Assembly: GCF_022234545.1 (NCBI RefSeq)
Contig: NZ_JAIEUI010000001.1
Span: 186,001 to 250,000, forward strand
Length of the DNA: 64,000 nt
DNA from: Paenibacillus piscarius
Lineage (GTDB): Bacteria > Bacillota > Bacilli > Paenibacillales > Paenibacillaceae
Direction: 5' to 3'
Position 1 is the stretch's first letter. Each line of letters starts with the position of its first letter. The notes under the pieces are model-generated. The model was not told where the DNA came from and searched no databases. It saw nothing but the letters and a program-made list of their open reading frames with translations. Shown here in pieces: positions 33,627-43,898 of this stretch. Both the position numbers and the translations under genes were made by a program.

Positions 33627-34531
33627 AATCCATACTGAGACTGGACCGCACCAGGTCATATAACGAGCAGAAGGCGCGAATGGGCTTCCTCTATGTGCTG
33701 CCCTGGCTGCTGGGCTTCCTCTTCTTCTTCCTGGTTCCGCTGCTGTCCTCCCTGCGTTACAGCTTAAGCTCGGTGCAGGCGAATTCCGACGGCCTGATTA
33801 TTCAATTCAGCGGGCTGAAGAATTACATTGAAGCCCTTACGGTGAATACCGAATTCAACCGCTCGCTGGCCGATGCCATTATGAACATGGTTATCAATGT
33901 GCCGCTGATCGTGATCTTCAGCCTGTTCCTGGCGGTGCTGCTGAACCAGAAGTTTATCGGCAGATCGCTGGCCCGGTCGATCTTTTTCCTGCCGGTGATT
34001 CTGGCCTCGGGGGTCATCCTGAGTCTGGAGAGCACGAGCCTGATTCAGGCCGTTAACGAGCAGAATGCAGGAGCCGGGGCGATCCGGGGACTGGGCACCT
34101 TCGCGCTGGAGGATCTGATGCTGGACGCTGGCTTAAGCGAATGGGTGGTTAATTATCTGAGCAGCGCCGTAAGCCGTATCTACAGCATTGTCAGCCAGTC
34201 GGGGGTACAGATTCTCATCTTCCTGGCCGGGATTCAGACGATCTCGCCGCAGCTTTATGAAGCTTCCAAAATGGAGGGGGCGACCGGCTATGAAGCATTC
34301 TGGAAGATCACTTTTCCCATGGTCAGTCCGCTGATTCTGGTGAATACGATCTATACGATTATCGATTCCTTCTCCAATAACACCATGACCGACCTGATCC
34401 GGGAGACCGGCTTCACCCAGTTCAACTTCGGTCTCAGCTCGGCGATGGCCTGGCTGTATTTCGCAGCGGTTGCACTGATTCTGGCTGTCAGCAGCTATCT
34501 GATCTCAAGGAAGGTCTTCTACTATGATTAA
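33623..34531 (+). CDS. Sugar ABC transporter permease (MalF-like)
   Basis: This 302-residue permease starts with TTG and overlaps the DUF5696 gene by four bases. Its EAA loop reads EASKMEGATGYEAF with TFPMVSP, where Glu replaces the usual Asp before Gly. A long periplasm-side loop of about 60 residues (around 135-190) separates the middle spans, longer than in the other permeases here. It pairs with the gene at 34524. Confidence 0.9.
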   Translation: MKSILRLDRTRSYNEQKARMGFLYVLPWLLGFLFFFLVPLLSSLRYSLSSVQANSDGLIIQFSGLKNYIEALTVNTEFNRSLADAIMNMVINVPLIVIFSLFLAVLLNQKFIGRSLARSIFFLPVILASGVILSLESTSLIQAVNEQNAGAGAIRGLGTFALEDLMLDAGLSEWVVNYLSSAVSRIYSIVSQSGVQILIFLAGIQTISPQLYEASKMEGATGYEAFWKITFPMVSPLILVNTIYTIIDSFSNNTMTDLIRETGFTQFNFGLSSAMAWLYFAAVALILAVSSYLISRKVFYYD

Positions 34532-35498
34532 AAGGGGGATGGGACTATTGCATGCGAACCGTCTGGTGTCGCTGGAACACTGGAAGAAATGGATCTGGTC
34601 CTTCGTGCGGCTGACGCTGATTGCCGGCTTGTCGTTCGTGATCCTCTATCCGGTGCTTCAGAAGATCTCCACAGCCTTCAAGGATAAAAGTGATCTGTAT
34701 TCGCCGATTGTGGTCTGGCTTCCTGAGCATTATACGCTCGACAATTTCGTTAAGGCGATCGGAATTATGGATTACTGGCAGGCTCTGCTGAACACGTTCA
34801 CCCTGTCGGCGCTGACCACGCTGCTGACCGCCATGTCCTGCGCCCTCGCGGGATACGGCTTCGCCCGGCTGAAGTTCAAGGGCAGCCAGCTTTTGTTCGC
34901 CTGCGTCATCCTGACGATTCTGGTTCCGCCGATTACGATTCTGATTCCGGTCTACCTGAACCTGAAGGACTTCAGCCTGATGGGGCTGATCCCGCTCTTA
35001 ACCGGCGGCAAATCCATTAATCTGCTGAATACCTACTGGCCGTTCATTCTGACGTCGGCGACCGCCAACTCGCTGAAGGCCGGGCTGTACATCTTCATCT
35101 TCCGCCAGTTCTTCCGGGGGATTCCGAAGGAGGTAGAAGAGGCGGCGTACATCGATGGGGCGGGTGTGGGCAAGACCTTCTTCCGTATTATGCTGCCGAA
35201 CGCGATCCCTTCCATTGTCACCGTACTCCTCTTCTCATTCGTATGGCAGTGGAATGACAGCTTCTTCACCACCACCTACCTGACCTCAAGCAAGGTCATG
35301 GCGACCCAGCTCGGCTCGCTGCCGTATAACCTGCAGATTCTGCTGGAGGACGGGGCGAATTCCAAGGCCGATCCGTTCTACTTGAGTATGGTGCAGGATA
35401 CCGGGATTCTGCTGGCGATCCTGCCGCTGATGATTATCTATCTGTTCGTGCAGCGTTACTTCGTGGAGAGTATTGAGCGTACCGGTATTGTCGGTTAA
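34524..35498 (+). CDS. Sugar ABC transporter permease (MalG-like)
   Basis: The 324-residue membrane protein overlaps the upstream gene by eight bases and carries an EAA loop with EAAYIDGAGVGKTF and MLPNAIP. It contains an extra hydrophilic segment (MGLIPLLTGGKSINLLN) between spans. An internal ATG at 34539 is an alternative start but has no spacing from the purine-rich tract before it. It should work with the binding protein at 36856. Confidence 0.9.
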   Translation: MIKRGMGLLHANRLVSLEHWKKWIWSFVRLTLIAGLSFVILYPVLQKISTAFKDKSDLYSPIVVWLPEHYTLDNFVKAIGIMDYWQALLNTFTLSALTTLLTAMSCALAGYGFARLKFKGSQLLFACVILTILVPPITILIPVYLNLKDFSLMGLIPLLTGGKSINLLNTYWPFILTSATANSLKAGLYIFIFRQFFRGIPKEVEEAAYIDGAGVGKTFFRIMLPNAIPSIVTVLLFSFVWQWNDSFFTTTYLTSSKVMATQLGSLPYNLQILLEDGANSKADPFYLSMVQDTGILLAILPLMIIYLFVQRYFVESIERTGIVG

Positions 35499-35531
35499 TT
35501 ATTGAATGTTGCTAAAAAGGAGGGGATGACT

Positions 35532-36707
35532 GTGACCTACAACGGCAGACACAGGCTTCCGGCCAGACTGGCCCGGAGCCTGGTCTTCGCCGCAGCGCTA
35601 GTGTGGTTGTCCGGCTGCTCGGGCCCGGGGGCCGCAGAGGCTCCCGCTTCGCCCGCTGCTTCAGCCGAGCCTGCGGTGCAGGCAGAGCTTCCGTCGCTGG
35701 CGGCTGCCTACGCGTATTACTTCCCTATCGGCGCTGCGATTGAGCCGGATCAGACTGAGGGGCCTTCTGCGGAGCTGCTGAAGCAGCAGGTCAATTGGCT
35801 TGTGGCGGAGAATGCCATGAAGCCGGATGCGCTTGCGCCTGCCGAGGGGAGCTTCACCTGGGAGCGGGCGGACCGGATTGTAGCTTTTGCGAAGGAGAAC
35901 GGTATGGAGCTGCGCTTCCATACGCTGGTGTGGCACAACCAGACGCCGGAGTGGTTCTTCCGGGATGAGGCCGGCGGGGATATGGCGGAGGAGACTGATC
36001 CTGCTAAGCGCCAGGCCAACAAGAAGCTGCTGCTGGAGAGACTCGACCGCTACGTCACGGCTGTAGTCAGCCGCTACAAGGAGGATATCACCTCCTGGGA
36101 TGTTGTGAATGAGGTCATTGAGCCGGGAGACCCGGAAGGGATGCGTGCCAGCAACTGGTACAAGATTACCGGCACCGGCTTCATCGAGACGGCCTTCAAG
36201 GCGGCCCGCAAGGCCGGGGGACCGGAACTTAAGCTGTATATCAATGATTACGGCACGGACAACCCGGAGAAGCGGGACCGGTTATACGAGCTGGTCAAGG
36301 AGCTGTTGGAGAAGGGAGTGCCGATTGACGGTGTTGGTCATCAGACGCATATCAATCTGGAGTATCCTTCTGTAGAGAGCATTATAGAATCCATGGATAA
36401 GTTCCATGCCCTTGGACTCGACAATCAGATTACGGAGCTGGATATGAGCCTGTACGTCTATAATGATCTCAGCGATGTGGGTGCTGAGGTTCCCGCCGAT
36501 ATTCTGCAGCGGCAGGCGGAGCGTTACGGAGAATTATTCGCTGCCCTTAGAGTGAATAAGGAGCTGCTCAGCGGCGTAATGTTCTGGGGCATTGCCGATA
36601 ATCATACCTGGCTGAGCACGTTCCCGGTTGTGCGCACCGAGGCGCCGCTGCTGTTCGACAAGCAGCTTCTGGCCAAGCCGGCATTCCGGGCAGTAACGGA
36701 TTTCTAA
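35532..36707 (+). CDS. GH10 endo-beta-1,4-xylanase, lipoprotein
   Basis: This 391-residue enzyme shows the GH10 hallmarks: FHTLVWHNQTPEWFF, the acid/base Glu194 in WDVVNEVI and the nucleophile Glu302 in ITELDMSLY. It has a lipobox LSGC (Cys29), so it is tethered to the outer membrane face, where it would cut xylan or xylo-oligosaccharides for the adjacent importer. I chose GTG 35532 because AAAAAGGAGGGG lies 8 bases before it. The open frame begins earlier at 35502, and an ATG at 35526 touches the ribosome site. No separate carbohydrate-binding module is present. Confidence 0.93.
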   Translation: MTYNGRHRLPARLARSLVFAAALVWLSGCSGPGAAEAPASPAASAEPAVQAELPSLAAAYAYYFPIGAAIEPDQTEGPSAELLKQQVNWLVAENAMKPDALAPAEGSFTWERADRIVAFAKENGMELRFHTLVWHNQTPEWFFRDEAGGDMAEETDPAKRQANKKLLLERLDRYVTAVVSRYKEDITSWDVVNEVIEPGDPEGMRASNWYKITGTGFIETAFKAARKAGGPELKLYINDYGTDNPEKRDRLYELVKELLEKGVPIDGVGHQTHINLEYPSVESIIESMDKFHALGLDNQITELDMSLYVYNDLSDVGAEVPADILQRQAERYGELFAALRVNKELLSGVMFWGIADNHTWLSTFPVVRTEAPLLFDKQLLAKPAFRAVTDF

Positions 36708-36855
36708 TCAGGTTTCTAACCACATTTGCAACCCTGTCTCCAAGTAGTAAAGAACGGGTAAGCCAATCAAGAGATGGACCTTACAATTCCATTTGCTTTG
36801 CTTGAATAATATAATATTCCGGTATTTATATTCTTGCAAAGTGAGGTTGCAACTG

Positions 36856-38556
36856 GTGCCGATAACAATCAAGAAGAACCGAATGGTCTGGACTGCCGCA
36901 GTATGTTTGGCTGTACAACTGTTGACCGCTTGTGAGAGGAACGGCAGCCTTCCGGCGCATTCTCCGGTCCCGGACGCAGAGACTGGAGAAGCGCCGCTCT
37001 ATCATGAGCCGGGCTTAAGCAAATACGATCCGCCGATTGAGCTCTCGTTCGTGCGGGAGAACAATGATGCGCTTGAAGAGCTGCTGAAGGAGCTGCCGGG
37101 GGAGACGCTGGAGCATAACCGCTGGACCGACCTGTATGAGGAGGTGCTGGGTATCCGCATTACCTATGACTGGACGGAGTGGAGCTCCATCTATTCCCGC
37201 AAGCTGGGGGTCTCCCTGGCCTCCGGCGATATCCCGGATATTGTCCGGGTTAATGCGGAGCAGCTCCGGGTGCTCAGCAATGAAGGGCTGCTTCAGGATT
37301 TAACCGGGGTCTATAGCAGCTATGCCACTCCGCTGACCCGCAAGGTGCTCGGCGGGGAAGGGAGCGGTCCCTTCGATACCGCAACGATTGACGGCAGGCT
37401 GATGGCAATCCCTGAGACTACCTCCTCTATTGAAGGGGCAATGTTCCTGTGGATCCGGACGGACTGGCTGGAGCGGCTGGGCCTTGAGCCGCCGCGGACG
37501 ATGGATGATGTGCTGGCAATTTCGAAAGCGTTTACGGAAGATGATCCGGACGGAAACGGCAAGCAGGATACCTTCGGACTGGCGGCAACCAAATATTTGT
37601 GGGACCCGGTAATGGGACTTACCGGGTTTATGGCCGGTTACGGCGCTTATCCGGGAATCTGGATCAAGGACGGAAGCGGCAAGCTGATCTATGGAGGCAT
37701 TCAGCCGGAGATCAAGAAGGCCTTGCTGGTGCTGCAGGAGATGTACCGCACCGGCCAGATTGACCGGGAATTTGCCTTCAAGGACGGGGTCAAGGCCAGT
37801 GATTCGATTGCCAATGAGCAGGTCGGGATGCTGTACGGTGAGCAGTGGGCCTCCTTCATGGCCCAGCTTAGCCGTGAGAAGAACCCGCAGGCGGAGTGGC
37901 AGGCCTTCCCGCTTGTATCGGAGACGGGCGCAGCGCCGAAGATTCCGCTTCCGTTCAGCACGAATCAGTTCCTGGCGGTCAGGCAAGGGGCTCCGCATCC
38001 TGAAGCGCTGGTCAAGCTGTTCAACCTGCATCTGGAGAAGAGCTGGGGAGCGACCAGTGAGGTGGAGCGGTATTACAATGCTCCGCAGGCGGTATGGAAG
38101 CTGTCACCGGTAACACCTTATCCGGTGCGGAAGAATCTGGACGCTTACCGGGAGCTTGAGACCTACCGGCGTACCGGGAATGCTTCCGTATTGCGGGATG
38201 AGGCGAAGACGATCCAGAAGCGGATTGCCGCCTATGAAGCCGGAGGGGAAGACAGTGAGACAGGCTGGGGCTGGGAGAAGACCTACGGGCCGGCAGGGGC
38301 GTTCTCTATTTTGGACCGGTATGAGAAGAACCATCAGCTTCTGTATGAGAGCTTTGTAGGTGCGCCTACAGAGACGATGATCGAGAAGGAGAAGATATTG
38401 TACAATCTTCAGATTGACACCTACATGGATATCATTCAGGGGAGGCCGATCGGAGAGTTCGACGAATTCGTTGCCCAGTGGAACAAGCTGGGAGGCGAGC
38501 AGATCACCGCTGAGGTCAATGAGTGGTACCGGGAGAAGGGCGGGAGCGGAGAATGA
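36856..38556 (+). CDS. Sugar ABC transporter binding lipoprotein
   Basis: The 566-residue protein has a lipobox LLTAC (Cys26 with the chosen start) and a large solute-binding domain with the calcium-like loop DDPDGNGKQDTFGLA. I start at GTG 36856 because GAGG lies about 9 bases upstream. The frame stays open to 36793, but those extra residues lie over a probable promoter (TATAAT at 36810). It follows the GH10 gene after a 148-bp gap and should serve the permeases at 33623 and 34524. It is followed 33 bases later by a sensor kinase, the usual partnership for this class. Confidence 0.88.
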   Translation: MPITIKKNRMVWTAAVCLAVQLLTACERNGSLPAHSPVPDAETGEAPLYHEPGLSKYDPPIELSFVRENNDALEELLKELPGETLEHNRWTDLYEEVLGIRITYDWTEWSSIYSRKLGVSLASGDIPDIVRVNAEQLRVLSNEGLLQDLTGVYSSYATPLTRKVLGGEGSGPFDTATIDGRLMAIPETTSSIEGAMFLWIRTDWLERLGLEPPRTMDDVLAISKAFTEDDPDGNGKQDTFGLAATKYLWDPVMGLTGFMAGYGAYPGIWIKDGSGKLIYGGIQPEIKKALLVLQEMYRTGQIDREFAFKDGVKASDSIANEQVGMLYGEQWASFMAQLSREKNPQAEWQAFPLVSETGAAPKIPLPFSTNQFLAVRQGAPHPEALVKLFNLHLEKSWGATSEVERYYNAPQAVWKLSPVTPYPVRKNLDAYRELETYRRTGNASVLRDEAKTIQKRIAAYEAGGEDSETGWGWEKTYGPAGAFSILDRYEKNHQLLYESFVGAPTETMIEKEKILYNLQIDTYMDIIQGRPIGEFDEFVAQWNKLGGEQITAEVNEWYREKGGSGE

Positions 38557-38589
38557 TCCGTCCTGACAAAAGCAACGGAGGCGGTACAA

Positions 38590-40332
38590 TTGCTTAAATT
38601 TCCTGCGGTGTCCATGCGCCACACGATTTTTATCCGGATGGTTGTCACTTATCTCGCTATTATTCTGCCCATTCTGCTGTTAGGTCTCTATCTGTACAAC
38701 TGGAGCTACAGGAACGCGAGCCAGGATCTGTCCAGAGCTACGATGTCCCAATTAACCTACTATCTGGAGGACCTGAACCGTGAAGTGGAGTGGATGGAGA
38801 TTCAGCAGTATGATCTGGCCCAGGATACCGAGCTGAACAAGATTGCCGTCACTTGGAGCTATATGGACGATATTCAGCGCAGAGAGGGCCTGAACTATGT
38901 AACGCAGCGGTTAACCTCCCTGAAGAACAGCAGCGCCTATATCAGCGATGTGTTCGTCCACATCCGCACGATCGGCAAGACGCTGTCGGCGATGAACGGA
39001 ATTGACGAGTTCGACAGGGGCAAGTTCGATTACTTCAGGTCCGTCAATCTGCGCAAAGAAGGCCGGCTCATCAACTGGAACAACTTCCTTGAGCTTAGCG
39101 TTACCCAGTCCAGCGGAAGGATGGGGGAGCCGCCGCTGTTCATCGTGCAGATTGAGCTGGATAACGAGAAGCTGAAGGATTCTCTACGGGCGATTAACGC
39201 TTATGCGCAGAGCGGCTCGCTGCTGGTGTCGCAGAAGACGGATTATGCCCTCGGAACGGAGAACAGCTCTCCGGAGCTGATCCGGAGCTATCAGCAGGCT
39301 ATTGATGAAGGGAATCTGTATAACTGGGAGCTTGAGGGGATGCGTTATCACATCGACAGCTTCACCTCCGACCGGCTGGGGATGTCTGTTGCCACCTATC
39401 TGCCGGAGAAGGAGGTCAAGCGCCCGCTTACCAAGTTCGTCGTCTGGGCCTGGCTGTTCGCGGCGGCGTCTTTTCTGGCGGTGCTGATCTATTCCTATGC
39501 TACCTTCAAGTTCGTTCAGAAGCCGCTGCTGGTGCTGATCCGCAGCTTCAAACGGATGGAGAGCGGGGCGCTGGATATCCAGATTGACCATGCCCGCAAG
39601 GATGAATTCGGCTATCTGTATCTGCGGTTCAACCAGATGCTCAGCCGGCTGCGGATGCTGATTGACCAGGATTATACCCGCAAGCTGATGATGCAGCGGG
39701 CCGAGCTGAAGCAACTGCAGTCGCAGATCAATCCGCATTTTCTGTACAACAGCTTCTTCATTCTCAGTGCACTGGCCAAGCAGGGGGATGTAACCCGGAT
39801 TGAAGAGTTCTCCGGGATGCTCGGCGAATATTTCCGGTTCATCACCCGCAATGGTGAGGATAATGTCCGGCTGGCCGAGGAGACCCGGCATTCCCGGATG
39901 TACACGGAGATTCAGAAGATGCGCTTCTCCAGGCGGATTCAGGTGCAGTTCGACGACCTTCCTGAGGACATGAAGGAGCTGCGTGTTCCGCGTCTGATTC
40001 TCCAGCCTCTGATTGAGAATGCGTATGAGCATTGTCTGGAGAAGCAGGCGGAGGATGGGGAGCTGCGGGTTTCTTTTGAACAGGAAGCGCAGGAGATCAG
40101 GCTGATTGTTGAGGACAATGGCAGCGGGCTGACCGATGAGGCTATTGAAGCCTTGAGACAACGGCTGAATCAGCACGGCGGCTCGCATGAAATTACGGGG
40201 ATGAGCAATATTCACCGCCGTATCCAGATAATCTATGGGGAAGACAGCGGCTTGTTCCTGGACCGGAGCACCTTGAACGGGCTTCGGGTGATGATCCGCA
40301 TCAGGCTGACAGGAGGTGAGGGTCTTGTATAG
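38590..40332 (+). CDS. YesM-type membrane sensor histidine kinase
   Basis: The 580-residue kinase has two transmembrane segments (about 16-37 and 282-304) around an extracellular sensor region, a HAMP linker, the phosphorylation motif QINPHFLYN with His383, an N-box LIENAYEHCLE and a G1 box DNGSGL. The N-box is shifted from the FVENA form of the other kinases here. TTG at 38590 is the start, with GGAGG 8 bases before it. It overlaps the next gene by eight bases and should phosphorylate that regulator. Confidence 0.93.
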   Translation: MLKFPAVSMRHTIFIRMVVTYLAIILPILLLGLYLYNWSYRNASQDLSRATMSQLTYYLEDLNREVEWMEIQQYDLAQDTELNKIAVTWSYMDDIQRREGLNYVTQRLTSLKNSSAYISDVFVHIRTIGKTLSAMNGIDEFDRGKFDYFRSVNLRKEGRLINWNNFLELSVTQSSGRMGEPPLFIVQIELDNEKLKDSLRAINAYAQSGSLLVSQKTDYALGTENSSPELIRSYQQAIDEGNLYNWELEGMRYHIDSFTSDRLGMSVATYLPEKEVKRPLTKFVVWAWLFAAASFLAVLIYSYATFKFVQKPLLVLIRSFKRMESGALDIQIDHARKDEFGYLYLRFNQMLSRLRMLIDQDYTRKLMMQRAELKQLQSQINPHFLYNSFFILSALAKQGDVTRIEEFSGMLGEYFRFITRNGEDNVRLAEETRHSRMYTEIQKMRFSRRIQVQFDDLPEDMKELRVPRLILQPLIENAYEHCLEKQAEDGELRVSFEQEAQEIRLIVEDNGSGLTDEAIEALRQRLNQHGGSHEITGMSNIHRRIQIIYGEDSGLFLDRSTLNGLRVMIRIRLTGGEGLV

Positions 40333-41968
40333 ACTATTGATTGTTGATGATGAAGAGATTATTACAGACGGGTTATACGATGCCTTCAGCGGGCTGATTC
40401 CCGACAAGCTGGATGTGTACAAGGTCTATTCCGCCACAGCGGCGCTGGACTGGCTCTCCCGCACCCGGATCGATATTGTGCTGACAGATATCCGGATGCC
40501 GGGGATGAGCGGGCTAGAAATGTCTGAGCAGATTAGGGAATTCTGGCCGCGTTCACGGATTGTGTTCCTGACGGGCTACAGCGAGTTCGATTATGCGTAC
40601 AAAGCGCTGCAAATTCCCGGCGCGCGGTACTTGCTCAAGACCGAAGGCTTCGACAAAATTATTGAGACGGTTCGCGAAGTGCTGCAGGAGATTGAGCAGA
40701 GCAACACGCTGAATGAATTGCTGGAGCAGTCCAGGGAGCAGCGCGATACGGCGGAGCTGGCGGCACAGGGTGATTACCTCCGCCATCTGCTCCAGGACAG
40801 CGGAGCCTGGTGTAAGGACGCTCATAGGCTAAGCATGGATTTCAGCAAGCTGGGCCTTGCCCTGGATGCGGAGTCTCCGGTTATGCTGGTGCTCGGACGG
40901 CTGGCTTACCCGGACGGCATCTCCTATATGGAGCAGCGCGAGCTGCTGGATGCTTCCCGGCTGATCTGGAATTCTTATCTGGAGGAAAAAGCCCGCTATG
41001 CCTTAATGTCCGACCGGCACGGGGATCTCTTGTGGCTGCTGCAGCCCCGGGATTATGCGACAGAGGGTGCACTTGGCGCAGGCGGCCACTTCCCGCGCTA
41101 TCTGGAGGGCACGCTGGAGCTGATCCAGGATGCCTGCCGGCAGACGCTCGATCTGCCGGTGGCCTTCACGGTCAGCGGCGCAGCCTGTGCCTGGACGGAG
41201 CTCAGCGGGCAGTACGGGCGGCTGCACCGGCTGCAGCAGGTGAAGATCGGTGAGGGCATCCCGATGGTGCAGATAGACCGGGCCGGAAGGCCGGAGGCTG
41301 ACAGCCTCCGGGAGGCGGGCGTCCGTCTCCATCAGCGGGTGGAGAATCTTGCGGCCCATCTGGATGCAGGGCGGCAGGAGCGCTTCGCGGAGACGCTTGA
41401 AGAGATCAGGGACGGCATACATACAGGCATGTCCGTTGAAGAAGCCACGGAGCTGTACTATACCGTCGCCCTGGTGCTTCTGTCCCATATGAACCGCTCG
41501 GAGCTCTACAGCCTTGTCCATGAGCATGGCAAGCTGATGAGGCTTGACGAGCATCCCTCGCTGAAGGAAGGCATTCATTATCTGGAGCATGTGGCCGCAG
41601 GCTTATTCGAGCTGCGAAGCTCTGCCGAGAAGGCGCGCTCTTCCGAGGTGATCGGGCGGATCTGCGACTATATACACAGCCACTTGGGCGAGGATCTGTC
41701 CCTGGTGCGGCTGGCGGAGCTGCATTACTTCAATCCGTCGTACCTCTCCCGGTTCTTCAAGCAGGAGCAGGGCATCAATCTGTCGGAGTACATCGACCAG
41801 TGCCGGGCGGCGAAGGCGAAGGAGCTGCTGGGGAACGAGGCGCTGAAGATCCGTGACGTCGCTCTGTACGTCGGTTATGAGGCTCACCATTCCTTCACCC
41901 GCTTTTTCAAAAAAAATACCGGCATGACACCGCAGGAATACAGGGAATCGATTCATATTAATCTATAA
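40325..41968 (+). CDS. YesN-type response regulator (REC plus AraC helix-turn-helix)
   Basis: The 547-residue regulator has an intact receiver domain with Asp8/Asp9, phosphoacceptor Asp55 in TDIRMP and a Lys at YLLKTEG, where the usual Pro after Lys is replaced by Thr. The AraC domain (about 440-540) ends with TGMTPQEYRE. I start at TTG 40325, 8 bases after AGGAGG, because the protein then begins directly with MYRLLIVDDEE. The frame opens earlier at GTG 40316, which overlaps the ribosome site. It likely controls the 22.7-38.6 kb genes or the GH5 gene downstream. Confidence 0.92.
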   Translation: MYRLLIVDDEEIITDGLYDAFSGLIPDKLDVYKVYSATAALDWLSRTRIDIVLTDIRMPGMSGLEMSEQIREFWPRSRIVFLTGYSEFDYAYKALQIPGARYLLKTEGFDKIIETVREVLQEIEQSNTLNELLEQSREQRDTAELAAQGDYLRHLLQDSGAWCKDAHRLSMDFSKLGLALDAESPVMLVLGRLAYPDGISYMEQRELLDASRLIWNSYLEEKARYALMSDRHGDLLWLLQPRDYATEGALGAGGHFPRYLEGTLELIQDACRQTLDLPVAFTVSGAACAWTELSGQYGRLHRLQQVKIGEGIPMVQIDRAGRPEADSLREAGVRLHQRVENLAAHLDAGRQERFAETLEEIRDGIHTGMSVEEATELYYTVALVLLSHMNRSELYSLVHEHGKLMRLDEHPSLKEGIHYLEHVAAGLFELRSSAEKARSSEVIGRICDYIHSHLGEDLSLVRLAELHYFNPSYLSRFFKQEQGINLSEYIDQCRAAKAKELLGNEALKIRDVALYVGYEAHHSFTRFFKKNTGMTPQEYRESIHINL

Positions 41969-41999
41969 TCTGTAAGTCTATCAGCTATAATTGCACAGG

Positions 42000-42048
42000 T
42001 TGTTCCCCCCTCTTCACGCAGAGTACAATTCATGTGTATTCGCTTTCA
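42000..42048 (+). promoter_or_regulatory. Promoter and cre-like site of the GH5 gene
   Basis: TTGTTC (42000-42005) and TACAAT (42024-42029) are 18 bases apart. TGTATTCGCTTTCA at 42035-42048 matches the cre consensus at 13 of 14 positions and overlaps the expected start point, which predicts CcpA repression. The GTG start codon follows at 42084. Confidence 0.5.
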
Positions 42049-42083
42049 TTAGTGAATCTACCAAAAGAAGGAGATGGGTATCT

Positions 42084-43790
42084 GTGAGAAAAAGGAAGTT
42101 TAGCTTATCCATGAAGCTGCTGGTGATGCTGGCCCTGTTGCTGACACCGATGCAGACCGGCGGGGGTACCGCAAGTGCTTGGGAGGGATCGCCTGTCCCC
42201 AAGCTTCATGTCAGCGGCAACCAGCTGGTGAACAGCAGCGGACAGCCGGTCCTGCTCAGCGGCTGGCATCAGCCTACCGGAGCTTACTGGACGTATCAGA
42301 ACAGCAACTATTATCTGAACCGCAACGGTGGCAACCGGCATAAGGCGACTCTGGAGTATCTGAAGGAAATCACGGATACCTTCACCAGCACCTCGGCTAA
42401 ATATGGCAACAGCCATGGCTGGTACTCGAACCAGGTCCGCCTGTTCATTGACCGGGAGGATATGGGCGATGTCGCCGCAGGAACGTATAACTTCGCTGGC
42501 CTTCAGGCCGCTACCCAGAATCTGATCATTCCTTATGTCGAATACGCGAAGACGAAGGGGCTGTATGTCACGCTTGGCCTGGACTTCACGCTGCTGGACA
42601 ACAAGGCGACCACCCAGGCGAATCTGGATAAATTCAATCAGATTTGGGGTTATCTTGCCTCCCAGCCGGCGCTCAAGAGTGCAGACCATGTAATGTTTGA
42701 GCTGGTCAACGAGCCGGTGCTGAGCGATGTGAACGGGCAATGGGGCGGCAATCCTTCCCAGCCGAACTTCGCGGCCTTCTGGAATTCGCTGAAGAACTTC
42801 CAGAATTCCATGATCTCTACCATCCGCAGCAAAGGCGCAGACAACGTAATCTGGGCGGCAGGACTCGGCTGGGATCAGCATTATCAGCTGACCGCCTCCA
42901 ATCCGCTGACCGACCCGCTGAACAATTACGGCTATGCCGTACACTGGTATCCGGGCTATGGAGCGTATGATGACTTTAATGCGCTTCAGCAGATCTGGGA
43001 TACCAGCATCAAGCCTGCGGCCGACAAGTACCCGATCAATATTACCGAAACCACCTGGTTCAAGAACCAGCCGGGCGACTCCTCGTATTGGGATCTGTTC
43101 AACGGCACGAACGCAGGCTTCGGCAAGAACACCAAAGCGATCTTCACCGCAGCCGGCAATGTCAGCATTGCGGTCCATATGAACGGCTTCCTGCTGCAGC
43201 CCGGTCCCAAAAGCTCCTTCGCCGATCCGGACGGCGGGCTGCTCTATGACGGCAACGCCACCCGGGACGGCATGGCACGGTTCATCTTCGAATGGTACTA
43301 CGAGCGGGCCCAGTTCAATCCCTGGAACGGGGTATGGAACGGGGTAACGAATGGTGCGAAGTACAAGTTCATCAACCGGGCCTCGGGCAAGGCAATCGAT
43401 GTGCCGAACGGCCAGAACACGAATGCCCTTCAGCTCCAGCAATGGCCGGAGAATACCGCGCTGGCCCAGCAATGGACAGCTACTGATATGGGCACCTACA
43501 ATAACATTTACCGGCTGCGCAGTGTGAATTCCTCCGATAACAAGGTGATGGATGTGCGTAACAGTACAAAGAATAACGGCGAGGCGATCCAGCTCATGCA
43601 GGATCTGAACAACACCGCCCAGCAGTTCCGGCTGATCAAGCTCAGTAACGGCTACTGGAGCATCCTCAATGTCAACAGCAACCGTGCCGTTGAGGTGACC
43701 GGTGCCTCCAGCGCCGACGGCGCGAAGCTGCAGCAGAACCTGTACCGCGGCGATGCACACCAGCAATGGAAGCTGGTGCTGGTGAACTAG
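42084..43790 (+). CDS. Secreted GH5-type glycosidase with C-terminal ricin-type lectin domain
   Basis: The 568-residue protein has a signal peptide (about 1-33), a GH5-like catalytic barrel (about 40-420) with acid/base Glu210 in MFELVNEPV and nucleophile Glu322 in NITETTWF, and a C-terminal beta-trefoil of ricin type (about 430-568) with repeats such as NRASGKAIDVPNGQ and NVNSNRAVEVTGASS. Members cleave beta-1,4-glucans, mannans or xylans; the subfamily is not determinable here. I chose GTG 42084, 10 bases after GGAG, because it gives a normal basic signal-peptide start. The frame extends to 41991 without support. Confidence 0.9.
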   Translation: MRKRKFSLSMKLLVMLALLLTPMQTGGGTASAWEGSPVPKLHVSGNQLVNSSGQPVLLSGWHQPTGAYWTYQNSNYYLNRNGGNRHKATLEYLKEITDTFTSTSAKYGNSHGWYSNQVRLFIDREDMGDVAAGTYNFAGLQAATQNLIIPYVEYAKTKGLYVTLGLDFTLLDNKATTQANLDKFNQIWGYLASQPALKSADHVMFELVNEPVLSDVNGQWGGNPSQPNFAAFWNSLKNFQNSMISTIRSKGADNVIWAAGLGWDQHYQLTASNPLTDPLNNYGYAVHWYPGYGAYDDFNALQQIWDTSIKPAADKYPINITETTWFKNQPGDSSYWDLFNGTNAGFGKNTKAIFTAAGNVSIAVHMNGFLLQPGPKSSFADPDGGLLYDGNATRDGMARFIFEWYYERAQFNPWNGVWNGVTNGAKYKFINRASGKAIDVPNGQNTNALQLQQWPENTALAQQWTATDMGTYNNIYRLRSVNSSDNKVMDVRNSTKNNGEAIQLMQDLNNTAQQFRLIKLSNGYWSILNVNSNRAVEVTGASSADGAKLQQNLYRGDAHQQWKLVLVN

Positions 43791-43806
43791 AGCTTTATGG
43801 TAAGAG

Positions 43807-43873
43807 GCCCCTTCTCCATCTACTGGCGGTCCGGGACAGTACCGGATTGCCTTGTGGGGGGAGGGGCTTTTTT
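43807..43873 (+). terminator. Terminator of the GH5 gene
   Basis: GCCCCTTCTCC (43807-43817) pairs with GGGGGAGGGGC (43857-43867), including G-T pairs, and is followed by six T residues. The loop is about 39 bases and can fold further. Confidence 0.65.
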
Positions 43874-43898
43874 GAGCATGCGGGAGGCGCGTGGGGGA